From the NCBI RefSeq assembly GCF_013342145.1, contig NZ_JABUQZ010000001.1, positions 1,488,001 to 1,552,000 of the forward strand: DNA of 64,000 nucleotides, written 5' to 3'. The notes below the pieces were generated by a model. The model saw nothing but the letters and a program-made list of their open reading frames with translations. It had not been told where the DNA came from and made no database searches. The first letter of the stretch is position 1. Every line of letters starts with the position of its first letter. Below are positions 1 through 9,618 of this stretch, piece by piece. The stretch is from Haloterrigena gelatinilytica (GTDB lineage Archaea > Halobacteriota > Halobacteria > Halobacteriales > Natrialbaceae). The position numbers and the translations under genes are program-made.

Positions 1-86
1 ATCGGCGGGATATCACTCAGATTTACCGAACGTTTTTGGGGGATGTGGTCGTTTCCTCGGGCAATGAGCGGGAGGGTTCATCAACA

Positions 87-1637
87 ATGACGATGGAAGA
101 CCGTATCGACGAACTCCAGGACCTCCGCGAGGAAGCCGAGCTAGGCGGCGGCGAGGACCGCATCGAAAAGCAACACGACAAGGGGAAGATGACCGCCCGG
201 GAGCGGATCGACTACTTCCTCGACGAGGGCACCTTCACGGAGTTCGATCAGCTCCGGACCCACCAGACGAGCCAGTTCGGGATGGAGGAGAAGAAGATTC
301 CCGGCGACGGCGTCGTCACGGGCTACGGCGAGGTCAACGGACGTACCGTCTTCGTCTTCGCCCACGACTTCACCGTCTTCGGCGGCTCGCTCGGGGAGGT
401 CTTCGCCGAGAAGATCTGCAAGGTCATGGACATGGCCATGGAGGTCGGCGCTCCCGTCGTCGGGCTCAACGACTCCGCAGGCGCCCGCATTCAGGAGGGC
501 GTCAAGAGTCTGGCCGGGTTCACCGAAATCTTCCGGCGCAATCAGGAAGCCAGCGGCGTCGTTCCCCAGATCTCCTCTATCATGGGCCCCTGCGCCGGCG
601 GCGCGGTCTACTCGCCGTCGATTACCGACTTCATCTTCATGGTCAAGGACACGAGCCACATGTACATCACCGGGCCCGGGGTCACCAAGACCGTCACCGG
701 CGAGGAGGTCACCCACGAGGAGCTCGGTGGCGCGATGACCCACGCCGGCAAGACCGGCGTCGCCCAGTTCGCCTGCGAGAGCGAAGAGCAGGCCTTAGAC
801 GACATCAAGCGACTGCTCTCTTATCTCCCGCAGAACAACATGGAAGATCCGCCGCGCGTCGAGCCGTGGGACGACCCCGACCGCCGGGACGAGGAGCTGA
901 AGTCGATCGTCCCGCCGAGCCCCCAGAAGCCCTACGACATGGTCGACGTCATCGACAGCGTCGTCGACGAGGGTTCGTTCTTCGAGGTCGCGGAGAACTT
1001 CGCCAAGGAACTGGTCGTCGGCTTCGGCCGCCTCGACGGGCGCTCGGTCGGCCTCGTCGCCAACCAGCCCCGCGTCAACGCCGGCACGCTCACCGTCGAC
1101 TCCTCGATGAAGGGGTCGCGGTTCGTCCGCTTCTGTGACTCCTTTAACATCCCCATCGTCACCTTCGTCGACGTCCCCGGCTACATGCCCGGCACCGATC
1201 AGGAACACCGCGGGATCATCCGCCACGGCGCGAAACTGCTCTACGCGTACGCGGAAGCCACCGTCCCCCTGCTGACGGTCATCACTCGGAAGGCCTACGG
1301 CGGCGCCTACTGCGTCATGGCCTCGAAGAACCTCGGCGCCGACGTCAACTACGCCTGGCCGACCGCCGAGATCGCAGTCATGGGACCACAGGGCGCGGTC
1401 AACATCCTCTATCGGGAGGAACTCGCGGAGTCCGACAACCCCGACGAGCTCCGGGACGAACTCATCGAGGAGTACCGCGAGGAGTTCGCCAACCCGTACA
1501 CTGCAACGGACAAAGGCTTCCTCGACGACGTGATCGTCCCCACGGAGACGCGGCCGCGGCTGATCGACGACCTCGAGATGCTCGAGACGAAACGCGAACA
1601 GAATCCCGACAAGAAACACGGCAACATCCCGCTGTAA
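87..1637 (+). CDS. pccB: Propionyl/acyl-CoA carboxylase carboxyltransferase (beta) subunit
   Basis: Carboxyltransferase subunit of a biotin-dependent acyl-CoA carboxylase. It moves the carboxyl group from biotin to propionyl-CoA (or acetyl-CoA), giving methylmalonyl-CoA in the cytoplasm. The 516-residue protein has the usual two crotonase-like halves. Oxyanion-hole glycine motifs are visible as GPCAGGAVYSP (near residues 167-177) and RKAYGGAYC (near 401-409). The start at 87 gives the usual N-terminus MTMEDRIDELQ; the frame is open back to 36, but those residues do not look conserved, and 93 is an alternative ATG. Three bases separate it from the small pccX gene, so they are almost certainly co-transcribed. 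The biotin subunit gene pccA lies 3 kb downstream rather than adjacent. The propionyl-CoA preference is inferred from characterised haloarchaeal homologues. Confidence 0.93.
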   Translation: MTMEDRIDELQDLREEAELGGGEDRIEKQHDKGKMTARERIDYFLDEGTFTEFDQLRTHQTSQFGMEEKKIPGDGVVTGYGEVNGRTVFVFAHDFTVFGGSLGEVFAEKICKVMDMAMEVGAPVVGLNDSAGARIQEGVKSLAGFTEIFRRNQEASGVVPQISSIMGPCAGGAVYSPSITDFIFMVKDTSHMYITGPGVTKTVTGEEVTHEELGGAMTHAGKTGVAQFACESEEQALDDIKRLLSYLPQNNMEDPPRVEPWDDPDRRDEELKSIVPPSPQKPYDMVDVIDSVVDEGSFFEVAENFAKELVVGFGRLDGRSVGLVANQPRVNAGTLTVDSSMKGSRFVRFCDSFNIPIVTFVDVPGYMPGTDQEHRGIIRHGAKLLYAYAEATVPLLTVITRKAYGGAYCVMASKNLGADVNYAWPTAEIAVMGPQGAVNILYREELAESDNPDELRDELIEEYREEFANPYTATDKGFLDDVIVPTETRPRLIDDLEMLETKREQNPDKKHGNIPL

Positions 1638-1997
<360 letters not shown>

Positions 1998-2128
1998 TCG
2001 CCGCGGTTTCGCCGCTCGTCCGTCCCCTCGAGAGCGGCGTCCGGCGTCGTTTTCCGTGGCCGACCCGGCGTTCGTTTCGCCGACGCTGAATGAATGCGCT
2101 TAAGAGACCCCGTACGCAATCCCCTGAC

Positions 2129-2317
2129 ATGGCCACCGAAACCGAGTCAACGACGGACATGGGTGTTGGACTGGCGCTCGCACTCGGCGCGGTCGCGACG
2201 ATCGGTGCGCTGGTGATGTTCACCGGCGCTCCGGACGTTACCGCCGCCTGGGGATTCGCCGCGGCGATGTGCTTTAGCGCACTCGCCGTCGTCGGCATCC
2301 ACCTCTACTGGGACTGA
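2129..2317 (+). CDS. Small two-helix membrane protein (DUF7525-like)
   Basis: A 62-residue protein starting MATETESTTD, with two hydrophobic helices (about residues 12-32 and 38-58) and a short loop between them. It looks like the small haloarchaeal membrane proteins annotated as DUF7525. A TATA-like CTTAAG lies about 27 nt upstream of the ATG at 2129, which supports a leaderless transcript and this start over the in-frame ATG at 2090. Function is unknown. It stands alone between pccX and a small winged-helix gene on the same strand. Confidence 0.65.
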   Translation: MATETESTTDMGVGLALALGAVATIGALVMFTGAPDVTAAWGFAAAMCFSALAVVGIHLYWD

Positions 2318-2408
2318 TCGCACTCGAGTCGGGACGTCTCGATCGCGATCGAGACTGAAACGACCGTTAACAGTTAAGAGCACCGACGCCCTAGGGGACG
2401 TACGGACG

Positions 2409-2633
2409 ATGACCGATTACTCCGACGAAGAGCAACGAATTCTCTCGTACCTCCGGGAGAGTGCCGCCCGTGGTGAACAGTACTTCCGGGCGAAGAACAT
2501 CGCGGACGCGATCGGACTCTCGTCGAAACAGGTCGGCGTGCGACTCCCCCACCTGGCGGAGAAATCAGACGACGTCGACATCGAGAAATGGGGACGCGCT
2601 CGGTCGACGACCTGGAAAGTCTCCCTCAGTTGA
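2409..2633 (+). CDS. Small winged helix-turn-helix protein (DUF7123-like)
   Basis: A 74-residue protein that is almost entirely one winged-helix fold. EEQRILSYLRESAARGEQYF resembles helix 1, AKNIADAIGLSSKQVGVRLP is a clear helix-turn-helix, and the end (WGRARSTTWKVSLS) forms the wing. A TATA-like TTAACAGTTAAG lies 30-40 nt upstream. It is probably a DNA-binding regulator or architectural protein; its targets cannot be read from sequence. Similar haloarchaeal proteins are annotated as DUF7123. Confidence 0.72.
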   Translation: MTDYSDEEQRILSYLRESAARGEQYFRAKNIADAIGLSSKQVGVRLPHLAEKSDDVDIEKWGRARSTTWKVSLS

Positions 2634-2704
2634 GCTCGCCCGCGGCCCGCTCGCGTCGGGAGCGGTAGCCGACTCAAACGGCGGTTGCCTCCCGGTCCGC
2701 GGTC

Positions 2705-2713
2705 TTTTTATTA
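2705..2713 (+). promoter_or_regulatory. TATA-like box for the SRPBCC/amidohydrolase pair
   Basis: The T-rich box TTTTTATTA is centred 26 nt before the ATG at 2735. That is the spacing expected for archaeal TBP/TFB promoters driving leaderless transcripts. Confidence 0.55.
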
Positions 2714-2734
2714 CCGACTCTCCCACTTAGTGCC

Positions 2735-3181
2735 ATGACTGTACGCGTCGACCGCTCGTTCGAACTCGCGGCCTCGCCCGAGCGCGTCTGGGAGTTCATC
2801 GCCGACCCGGAGAACCGCGCCCGGGCGATCAGCGTGGTCCAGCGCTACACCGTCGAGGACTCGGCGGCGCGGCGGGTCACCTGGCACGTCGAGCTCCCGA
2901 TCCCGCTCGTCCGCAAAACGATCGCCGTCGAGACCGAGGACGTCACGCGCGAGCCGCCGTCGTACGTCAAGTTCGTCGGCAAATCGAAGGTGATGGACGT
3001 CACCGGCGAACACGAGGTCGTCGAGACCGACGACGGCACCCGCCTCGAGAACCACTTCGTCGTCGACGGCAAACTGCCGGGCGTCGAGAAGTTCTTCAAG
3101 CGCAATCTGGACGACGAACTCCGGAACCTCCAGCGGGCGCTCGAGCGCGACCTGCGGTCGTCCCCCTCCGAGGAACCATGA
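2735..3181 (+). CDS. SRPBCC/START-like lipid-binding domain protein (CoxG-like)
   Basis: A 148-residue single-domain protein with the SRPBCC (Bet v1/polyketide cyclase-like) pattern: an N-terminal strand VDRSFELAASPERVWEFIAD, antiparallel strands, and a long amphipathic C-terminal helix (GVEKFFKRNLDDELRNLQRA). Such folds bind hydrophobic ligands; no catalytic residues can be assigned. Its stop overlaps the next gene's start by 4 nt (ATGA at 3178), so it is translationally coupled to the nitrilase-family hydrolase. The pairing may mean a shared substrate, but that is inference. Confidence 0.85.
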   Translation: MTVRVDRSFELAASPERVWEFIADPENRARAISVVQRYTVEDSAARRVTWHVELPIPLVRKTIAVETEDVTREPPSYVKFVGKSKVMDVTGEHEVVETDDGTRLENHFVVDGKLPGVEKFFKRNLDDELRNLQRALERDLRSSPSEEP

Positions 3182-4011
3182 CCGGGGCGACCGACGAGCG
3201 GCTGCGGCTCGCGCTCGCACAGCTCGAGGTCGAACCGACCGCGGTCGACGCGAACGTCGAGCGGGCGCTCGAGGCGATTTCCCGGGCCGCCGAGCGGGGC
3301 GCCGACCTCGTCGCGCTTCCGGAGCTGTTCAACGTGGGCTACTTCGCGTTCGACAGTTACAACCGTCTCGCCGAACCGCTCGAGGGAGAGACGCTCACGC
3401 GACTCCGCGAGGCGGCGGCCGACCACGGTATCGCCGTTCTGGCGGGGAGTATCGTCGAGGACCTCTCGGCCACCGGGATCGTCGACACCCCGGCCGAGGA
3501 GGGGCTCGCCAACACCGCGGCGCTGTTCGACGCCAGCGGCGAGTTGCAACTGGTCTACCGGAAACACCACCTCTTCGGCTACCAGTCGGCCGAGTCGGAA
3601 CTGCTCGTTCCCGGCGAGCGAATCGAGACGGCGACCGTCGCCGGCGTCCCCGTCGGCGCGACGACCTGCTACGATCTGCGGTTTCCGGAACTGTACCGGC
3701 GGCTGATCGACGCCGGCGCGGAACTGGTCCTCGTCCCGAGCGCGTGGCCCTATCCGCGGATCGAACACTGGGAGACGCTTTCGCGCGCGCGAGCGATCGA
3801 AAATCAGGCCTTCGTCGCGGCGATCAACGGCTCGGGCCGGTTCCCCGACGAGGACGCGACGCTGCTCGGTCGTTCGACGGTCTACGACCCCTGGGGGACG
3901 ACGCTGGCCTCGAGCGGCGACGATCCGACGCTGGTCGTCGCCGACCTCGACCTCGGCGCGGTCGATCGGGTTCGCGAGGAGTTCCCGGCGCTTCGGGACC
4001 GTCGTCTCTAG
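3178..4011 (+). CDS. Nitrilase-superfamily carbon-nitrogen hydrolase
   Basis: Hydrolyses a non-peptide C-N bond, probably an amide. The 277-residue protein carries the nitrilase Glu-Lys-Cys triad: E49 in VALPELFNVGYF, K129 in YRKHHLFGY, and C164 in ATTCYDLRFPELYR. The CYDLRFPE signature is that of the omega-amidase/Nit branch rather than of true nitrilases, which favours 2-oxoglutaramate or a damaged-metabolite amide as substrate; this is inference. Length is typical. It is the second gene of a coupled pair (4-nt overlap). Its stop is followed by the hairpin-rich gap described separately. Confidence 0.9.
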   Translation: MTGATDERLRLALAQLEVEPTAVDANVERALEAISRAAERGADLVALPELFNVGYFAFDSYNRLAEPLEGETLTRLREAAADHGIAVLAGSIVEDLSATGIVDTPAEEGLANTAALFDASGELQLVYRKHHLFGYQSAESELLVPGERIETATVAGVPVGATTCYDLRFPELYRRLIDAGAELVLVPSAWPYPRIEHWETLSRARAIENQAFVAAINGSGRFPDEDATLLGRSTVYDPWGTTLASSGDDPTLVVADLDLGAVDRVREEFPALRDRRL

Positions 4012-4380
4012 CCAACCTTTTGCGCTGTCGTTCGAGAGAGCGAAGCTCTCTCGTGACTGCGCGAATCTTCGATTCGCGAGGTCCGCGAGACCGGAGGTCT
4101 CGCTTGATGACGAGACGTCGAAGGTGTCTCGAACCACGTGCGGTCGCGAAGCGACCGCACTCGGCAAAACGGTCGATGAAAAGCCTCTTCCTTCCGTTCA
4201 CTCGCTCGGTAGCGACGCTTCGCGTCGCGTCCTCGCTCGTTCACAGCAGTCGTCGGCCCGCTCGCTCACTGACTCGCGGCTTGCGCCGCTCGTCGTTTCG
4301 CGGCGCGTAGCGCCGCGCATCCGTTCGCTCACGGTGAGTAGCTCTTAGTCGCAGCGCTTTCGGCGATTCGCCGACCGCTG
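4012..4380. repeat. Intergenic cluster of short perfect hairpins
   Basis: This gap has no convincing gene but at least seven perfect or near-perfect inverted repeats with mostly 3-nt loops: 4033-4053 (9-bp stem, loop GAA), 4060-4078 (8 bp, TTC), 4085-4103 (8 bp, GGA), 4138-4160 (10 bp, GAA), 4212-4228 (7 bp, TTC), 4276-4289 (5 bp) and 4300-4316 (7 bp, GTA). A nested cruciform-like element lies at 4352-4380. Part of it (about 4138-4277) is a dispersed repeat also found at 35612-35736. It may act as a transcript end, an RNA element or a mobile-element remnant. Confidence 0.75.
4138..4277 (+). repeat. Dispersed intergenic element, copy 1
   Basis: About 140 bp that matches the reverse complement of 35612-35736. 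Shared blocks include the terminal 10-bp hairpin, CTCGGCAAAAC, GATGAAAAG, CTTCCTTCCGTTC and CAGTCGTCGGCCCGCTCGC. Copy 1 has about 17 extra bases, including the small hairpin at 4212-4228. The hairpin end faces the upstream nitrilase gene, 127 nt past its stop. Confidence 0.8.
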
Positions 4381-4472
4381 ACTTTTTATTCCGTCGCGGC
4401 ATTTGTCCGGATGCCGGTTTACGGCGCTTTTCACGTCACGACCGGCATTGCGCGTCGCTCCGGCCCGTCGCA

Positions 4473-4494
4473 TGCTCGTTCCCGGGAACGAGCA
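4473..4494. promoter_or_regulatory. 22-bp perfect palindrome upstream of pccA
   Basis: A perfect palindrome with no spacer, each arm reading TGCTCGTTCCC, located 176 nt before the pccA start. Its symmetry fits an operator for a dimeric regulator, or a cruciform. The rest of 4381-4669 shows no gene; a weak TATA-like CAATATAC lies near 4611. Confidence 0.4.
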
Positions 4495-4669
4495 CCTCTC
4501 GCCCGCGTCCACATCTCCGCCTCTCCCTCGTCCACGTCCCTTTCGGTGATTCACTCCGCTCGAGAAGCCTCGCACTCGGCGCGACGACCGTCGTTTTCGC
4601 GGACTCTCGTCAATATACGACCCATTGCGAAAAAGTAACGTAGTGCGTTCGCATGTGGTTTACTCAGGA

Positions 4670-6505
<1,836 letters not shown>

Positions 6506-7176
6506 CGCGGCGGTACCGAGTCCCGGATATCGGCACGCGACCCGTATCGGTTTCCCCGACGGAGCACTTCGCCAGTCGCGTCGCGGGGCGGATTGCTCGC
6601 TTCTCAGTTCAGCGTCCTCGCCGATCGTCGAGACGGCGGTCGACCTCGGTGAACATATGCGGGTGAACGCTGAAGGGGCCACCATCGAAACGGCCGCTAC
6701 ACGCGGGTTCGGACGCGTCGATTCGACGCCCCGGCCGCGTGACACGATCAGCCGGCGATCGGTCGTCGGCGTGATCGGTCGACGATTGCGACGAACGGAT
6801 CCGGGCGACGGTCGTTGTGTGCACGAATTTCGTGGTGGAAGTTCGGGCAGTCACCGTCGTTCCGGTGTCCGCCGTTCTGCGGTCGTCTCTTTCGTTGCGG
6901 TGCACTGAACCCGCCGGTGAGTCGTCGCTCAGTTGACCGCCGACCCGACGAGCGGCTACCCCTTTCTGGCCCGCTCCTGCAGGCCGTCTTTCAGGAGGGA
7001 GACGTTGGTGTCCCCGTCCGCCTCGAGCGCCGCGGCGCGATGACCGGACCGTCTTGGGACACGTATAGTAGGTCACGATCCACCTATCCGACGCGAGGCC
7101 CGCGAGTGGGTCTCCGGCTGCCGTGTCGTCGTCGTGGTCCCACGGCAGCGGACCGCCGTAGCCGCCGAGAAGACGG
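6506..7176. other. 671-nt gap with gene remnants
   Basis: No intact gene is supported. Codon-like sequence on the minus strand between 6956 and 7170 suggests a decayed small gene (separate entry). The part from 6506 to about 6955 holds open but compositionally poor frames and nothing recognisable. Confidence 0.5.
6956..7170 (-). pseudogene. Possible frameshifted small-protein remnant
   Basis: Read on the minus strand, one frame gives GYGGPLPWDHDDDTAAGD followed by ASDRWIVTYYTCPK. A one-base shift near 7040 then continues as GHRAAALEADGDTNV and VSLLKDGLQERARKG with a stop at 6956-6958. The second piece has the acidic, well-ordered look of a real haloarchaeal C-terminus, and TCPK next to GHR could be a broken CPxCGHR zinc-finger motif. 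The first piece resembles the end of the radical SAM protein at 9619-10767 (GYDGPLPWEAP). I cannot tell whether this is one decayed gene or two fragments. Confidence 0.35.
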
Positions 7177-7668
7177 TTAGAGCTGGTCGCTTTCGAGCGA
7201 TTTCCGGTACCGAACGACGACGTGTCCCGACTCCGCGTGGGTTTCCCGGGCCGTTTCCTCGTACCCGTTTCCCTCGTACAACCGTCGCGCAGCGGAGAGG
7301 CGTTCGTTCGTCCAGAGCATTGCCTCCCGAAACCCGTCCGCGCGGGCACGCGCTTCCAGTTCGGAAAGCAGCCGTGTGCCGTATCCCCGGCGCTGGTGGG
7401 CTGGGTCCACCCGGACGTGACGGAGCTGACAGGTACTGGCGTCGTCCCGCTGGAAGCCGCCGATCGCGACGACGGTGTCGTCGACGAGACCGACGAGAAA
7501 CTCGCCACCTGCCTCGAGATAGTGGTCCCGAACGTGTCGCAGTGGGCGGTCGTTGGGAGCGTCGTCGACGAATTCGATCGGAGCCGCTCGCATCGCGCGC
7601 TCGTGGACGGTCCAGACGCGATCCGCGTCGTCGAGGTCGTACCGCCGGAGCGTGAGTTGTGCCGACAT
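7177..7668 (-). CDS. GNAT-family N-acetyltransferase
   Basis: A 163-residue acyl-CoA-dependent acetyltransferase of unknown acceptor. The fold is clear: N-terminal strand LTLRRYDLDDADRVWTVHERA, central strand VVAIGGFQRDDASTCQLRHVRVDP, the acetyl-CoA pyrophosphate loop HQRRGYGTRLLSELEARA (Q/RxxGxG/A pattern), and the C-terminal helix AARRLYEGNGYEETAR. Length is normal for a stand-alone GNAT. It is monocistronic, between the remnant-bearing gap and the FilR1-type regulator gene, both on the same strand. Confidence 0.88.
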   Translation of the reverse strand: MSAQLTLRRYDLDDADRVWTVHERAMRAAPIEFVDDAPNDRPLRHVRDHYLEAGGEFLVGLVDDTVVAIGGFQRDDASTCQLRHVRVDPAHQRRGYGTRLLSELEARARADGFREAMLWTNERLSAARRLYEGNGYEETARETHAESGHVVVRYRKSLESDQL

Positions 7669-7779
7669 CGCGAGACACGAGGACGTTCGAGCGGGTAGCG
7701 GTTGTAGCCACCTCTCGGAACGGTTCCGAACGCTGGTGGGGTTTCGCGGATCGGACCGCGTCCAGTCCGGCAGACGGAA

Positions 7780-8631
7780 TCACGCGTCGTCGCGGAAGCT
7801 CACCCGTTCGTCCGGCGTCCAGTCGGGGAGGTCGTCGAACGCCGACGGGGGATCTGCCCGCTCGCGGTAGTGCCGTATCACGTCCCGAGCCCAGGCGACC
7901 GCGGCGTCCGCGTCGGTATCCGCCATCAGTTCGATCGATCCGGTTTCGTCGTCGTAGGTCCGAACGACCACGTGTTCGTCTTCGTAGAGGACGAGCCCGA
8001 ACGGTAGCGCCGGACAGATGCGGTACTGTATCGTCGCGTCGACGTCTGAGTGCTTCTTGTGTGCCTCTGGAAACTGAGAGAGGCGTTTCTCGACGATCGG
8101 TAGGGGCGCGATGTGTTCGGCTTCCTTCCCCTGCTCGAGTCCGATCTCGATCACCTGCTCGAGGTAGAGTTCCGGGACGTGCTGGTTCCCGTCGACGACG
8201 GTGAAGTACTCGGCCTGTCGGAAGATGTCGAACTCGCGATCGAGCGGGAGCGTGGGATCGTTCGGCTCCGGCCGGGTAATCCGGGCGTCGTGGAAGGCTT
8301 CGACGGCGAACGTCACGTCGGTCTCCGCGAAGGCAGTCACGAACGGCCCGTATTCGAACGTCGCTCGGACGTTTTTGGCGTAGTTGTCGACGGCTTCCTC
8401 GAGCAGTGTTCCCTTCGCGGTCAGTTCGTAGCCGTCGTCGGTCCGTTCGAGCAGTCCGTAGTTATCGAATGTCCGGACGATCCGGTGACACGTCGTCTTC
8501 GAGAGATCGAGTTCCGCCTGGATTTCGCGGCGATGGTGCGGGCCGTCCGCCAGCAGTGCTAACGCGTCGCGGCGTTCGACGGCCGTCCTCAGGATCTCCT
8601 CGTTGAACGCGCCTTCGGCCACGGTAGCCAC
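7780..8631 (-). CDS. Winged-helix regulator with FilR1-like sensor domain
   Basis: Transcription regulator of about 283 residues. The N-terminal part is a winged helix (EILRTAVERRDALALLADGP, then REIQAELDLSKTTCHRIVRT as the helix-turn-helix and LLERTDDGYELTAKG as the wing). The C-terminal two thirds (about 95-280) look like the FilR1 middle domain of archaeal regulators, probably a ligand sensor. I chose the GTG at 8631 because the open frame upstream (to 8802) is arginine-rich and unlike the rest; the GTG at 8622 is also possible. It is divergent from the methyltransferase gene at 8822, with 190 nt between them, so it may control that gene; this is inference. Confidence 0.8.
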   Translation of the reverse strand: MATVAEGAFNEEILRTAVERRDALALLADGPHHRREIQAELDLSKTTCHRIVRTFDNYGLLERTDDGYELTAKGTLLEEAVDNYAKNVRATFEYGPFVTAFAETDVTFAVEAFHDARITRPEPNDPTLPLDREFDIFRQAEYFTVVDGNQHVPELYLEQVIEIGLEQGKEAEHIAPLPIVEKRLSQFPEAHKKHSDVDATIQYRICPALPFGLVLYEDEHVVVRTYDDETGSIELMADTDADAAVAWARDVIRHYRERADPPSAFDDLPDWTPDERVSFRDDA

Positions 8632-8821
8632 TCTCTCGTGAGTAACGTAAATAGCTTCGTCGTGCCACCGGTTCAGGACTGTCCGGTATCGGACGGCACT
8701 GCCTGCGGCGACCGAACGGCCCGCGAGGCGCGCGGCGTTCCTCCCCGTGAAACGATTTCGGCATCGGGAACCGTTCCGATGAGTGACTACAACGGAATCC
8801 ACCGCGTTCTCGACAGTAGGG

Positions 8822-9514
8822 ATGACGACGAACGAATCCGCGCGACACGGCCACTCACACGCGATCGGTGATCACGACGGAATCGGCAACCGCTCGAAGT
8901 CGATACCGGAGATTCAGGACGCAGTCGCTGACCACGTAGACGAGATGGACGGGAGTTCCACAGTTAACCGGCTGCTGACCGCCCGCTACCGCCGTCGTCA
9001 CTTCGCTCGAGCCGGCGGTCGCGTCCTCGATGTCGCCTGTGGCACCGGCACGAACGTCGAGTACCTGCCGGACGACGTGGCGTACGTCGGCGTCGACATC
9101 TGCCCCGAAATGCTGACCCGGGCGGCAGATCGCTTCGAGTACCTAACGCGAGGCGAATCGCTGTACGAGATGGACGCACAGGACCTCGCGTTCGACGACG
9201 ACAGCTTCGACACCGTCGTCTCCTCGATGTCGACCTGCATGTTTCCGGACCCCGTCGCCGCGCTCGAGGAGATGGCACGCGTCTGCACGCCCGACGGGCG
9301 GATCCTGCTCCTCGAACACGGACGAAGCAGCGTCGGCCCGATTGCGCGGCTCCAGGACTGGCGCGCGGAACCGAGGTACGAGAAGACCGGCTGCCGGTGG
9401 AATCAAGAGCCGCTGGCGATCGTCTCACGATCGGAACTGACCGTCGAGGAGTCGAATACCGGTCTGCTCGGGATGGTGACGACGATCACTGCCCGTCCAC
9501 CCGAACGAGACTAA
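8822..9514 (+). CDS. Class I SAM-dependent methyltransferase
   Basis: A 230-residue methyltransferase. The SAM-binding motif I is GGRVLDVACGTGTNVEYL, motif II includes VAYVGVDICPEMLTRA, and the later motifs FDTVVSSMSTCMFPDP and LLLEHGRS fit the UbiE/Methyltransf_11 branch that methylates small molecules. The histidine-bearing N-terminus (ARHGHSHAIGDHDG) could bind metal. The start at 8822 is an ATG in frame; an in-frame ATG at 8783 would add 13 residues. It is divergent from a FilR1-type regulator. The substrate is unknown; arsenite-type Cys clusters are absent. Confidence 0.85.
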   Translation: MTTNESARHGHSHAIGDHDGIGNRSKSIPEIQDAVADHVDEMDGSSTVNRLLTARYRRRHFARAGGRVLDVACGTGTNVEYLPDDVAYVGVDICPEMLTRAADRFEYLTRGESLYEMDAQDLAFDDDSFDTVVSSMSTCMFPDPVAALEEMARVCTPDGRILLLEHGRSSVGPIARLQDWRAEPRYEKTGCRWNQEPLAIVSRSELTVEESNTGLLGMVTTITARPPERD

Positions 9515-9618
9515 CCGGTGATCAGAGACCGCACTCGAGACCTCCGGGCGATTCACTGACAGCCTCGAGCCTCCGTTTCTCGGAACTCGTCGTCGAAGCG
9601 AGGGCCGTCCGAGCAGGA

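Noticed and set aside
4012..4380. Hairpin-rich gap considered as a CRISPR array
   Set aside because: The hairpins differ in sequence and spacing, with no identical direct repeats separated by unique spacers.
6609..7508. A 299-residue minus-strand ORF over the gap after pccA
   Set aside because: Runs through the GNAT gene in the wrong frame and is mostly low-information; only the 6956-7170 part is worth keeping, as a possible remnant.
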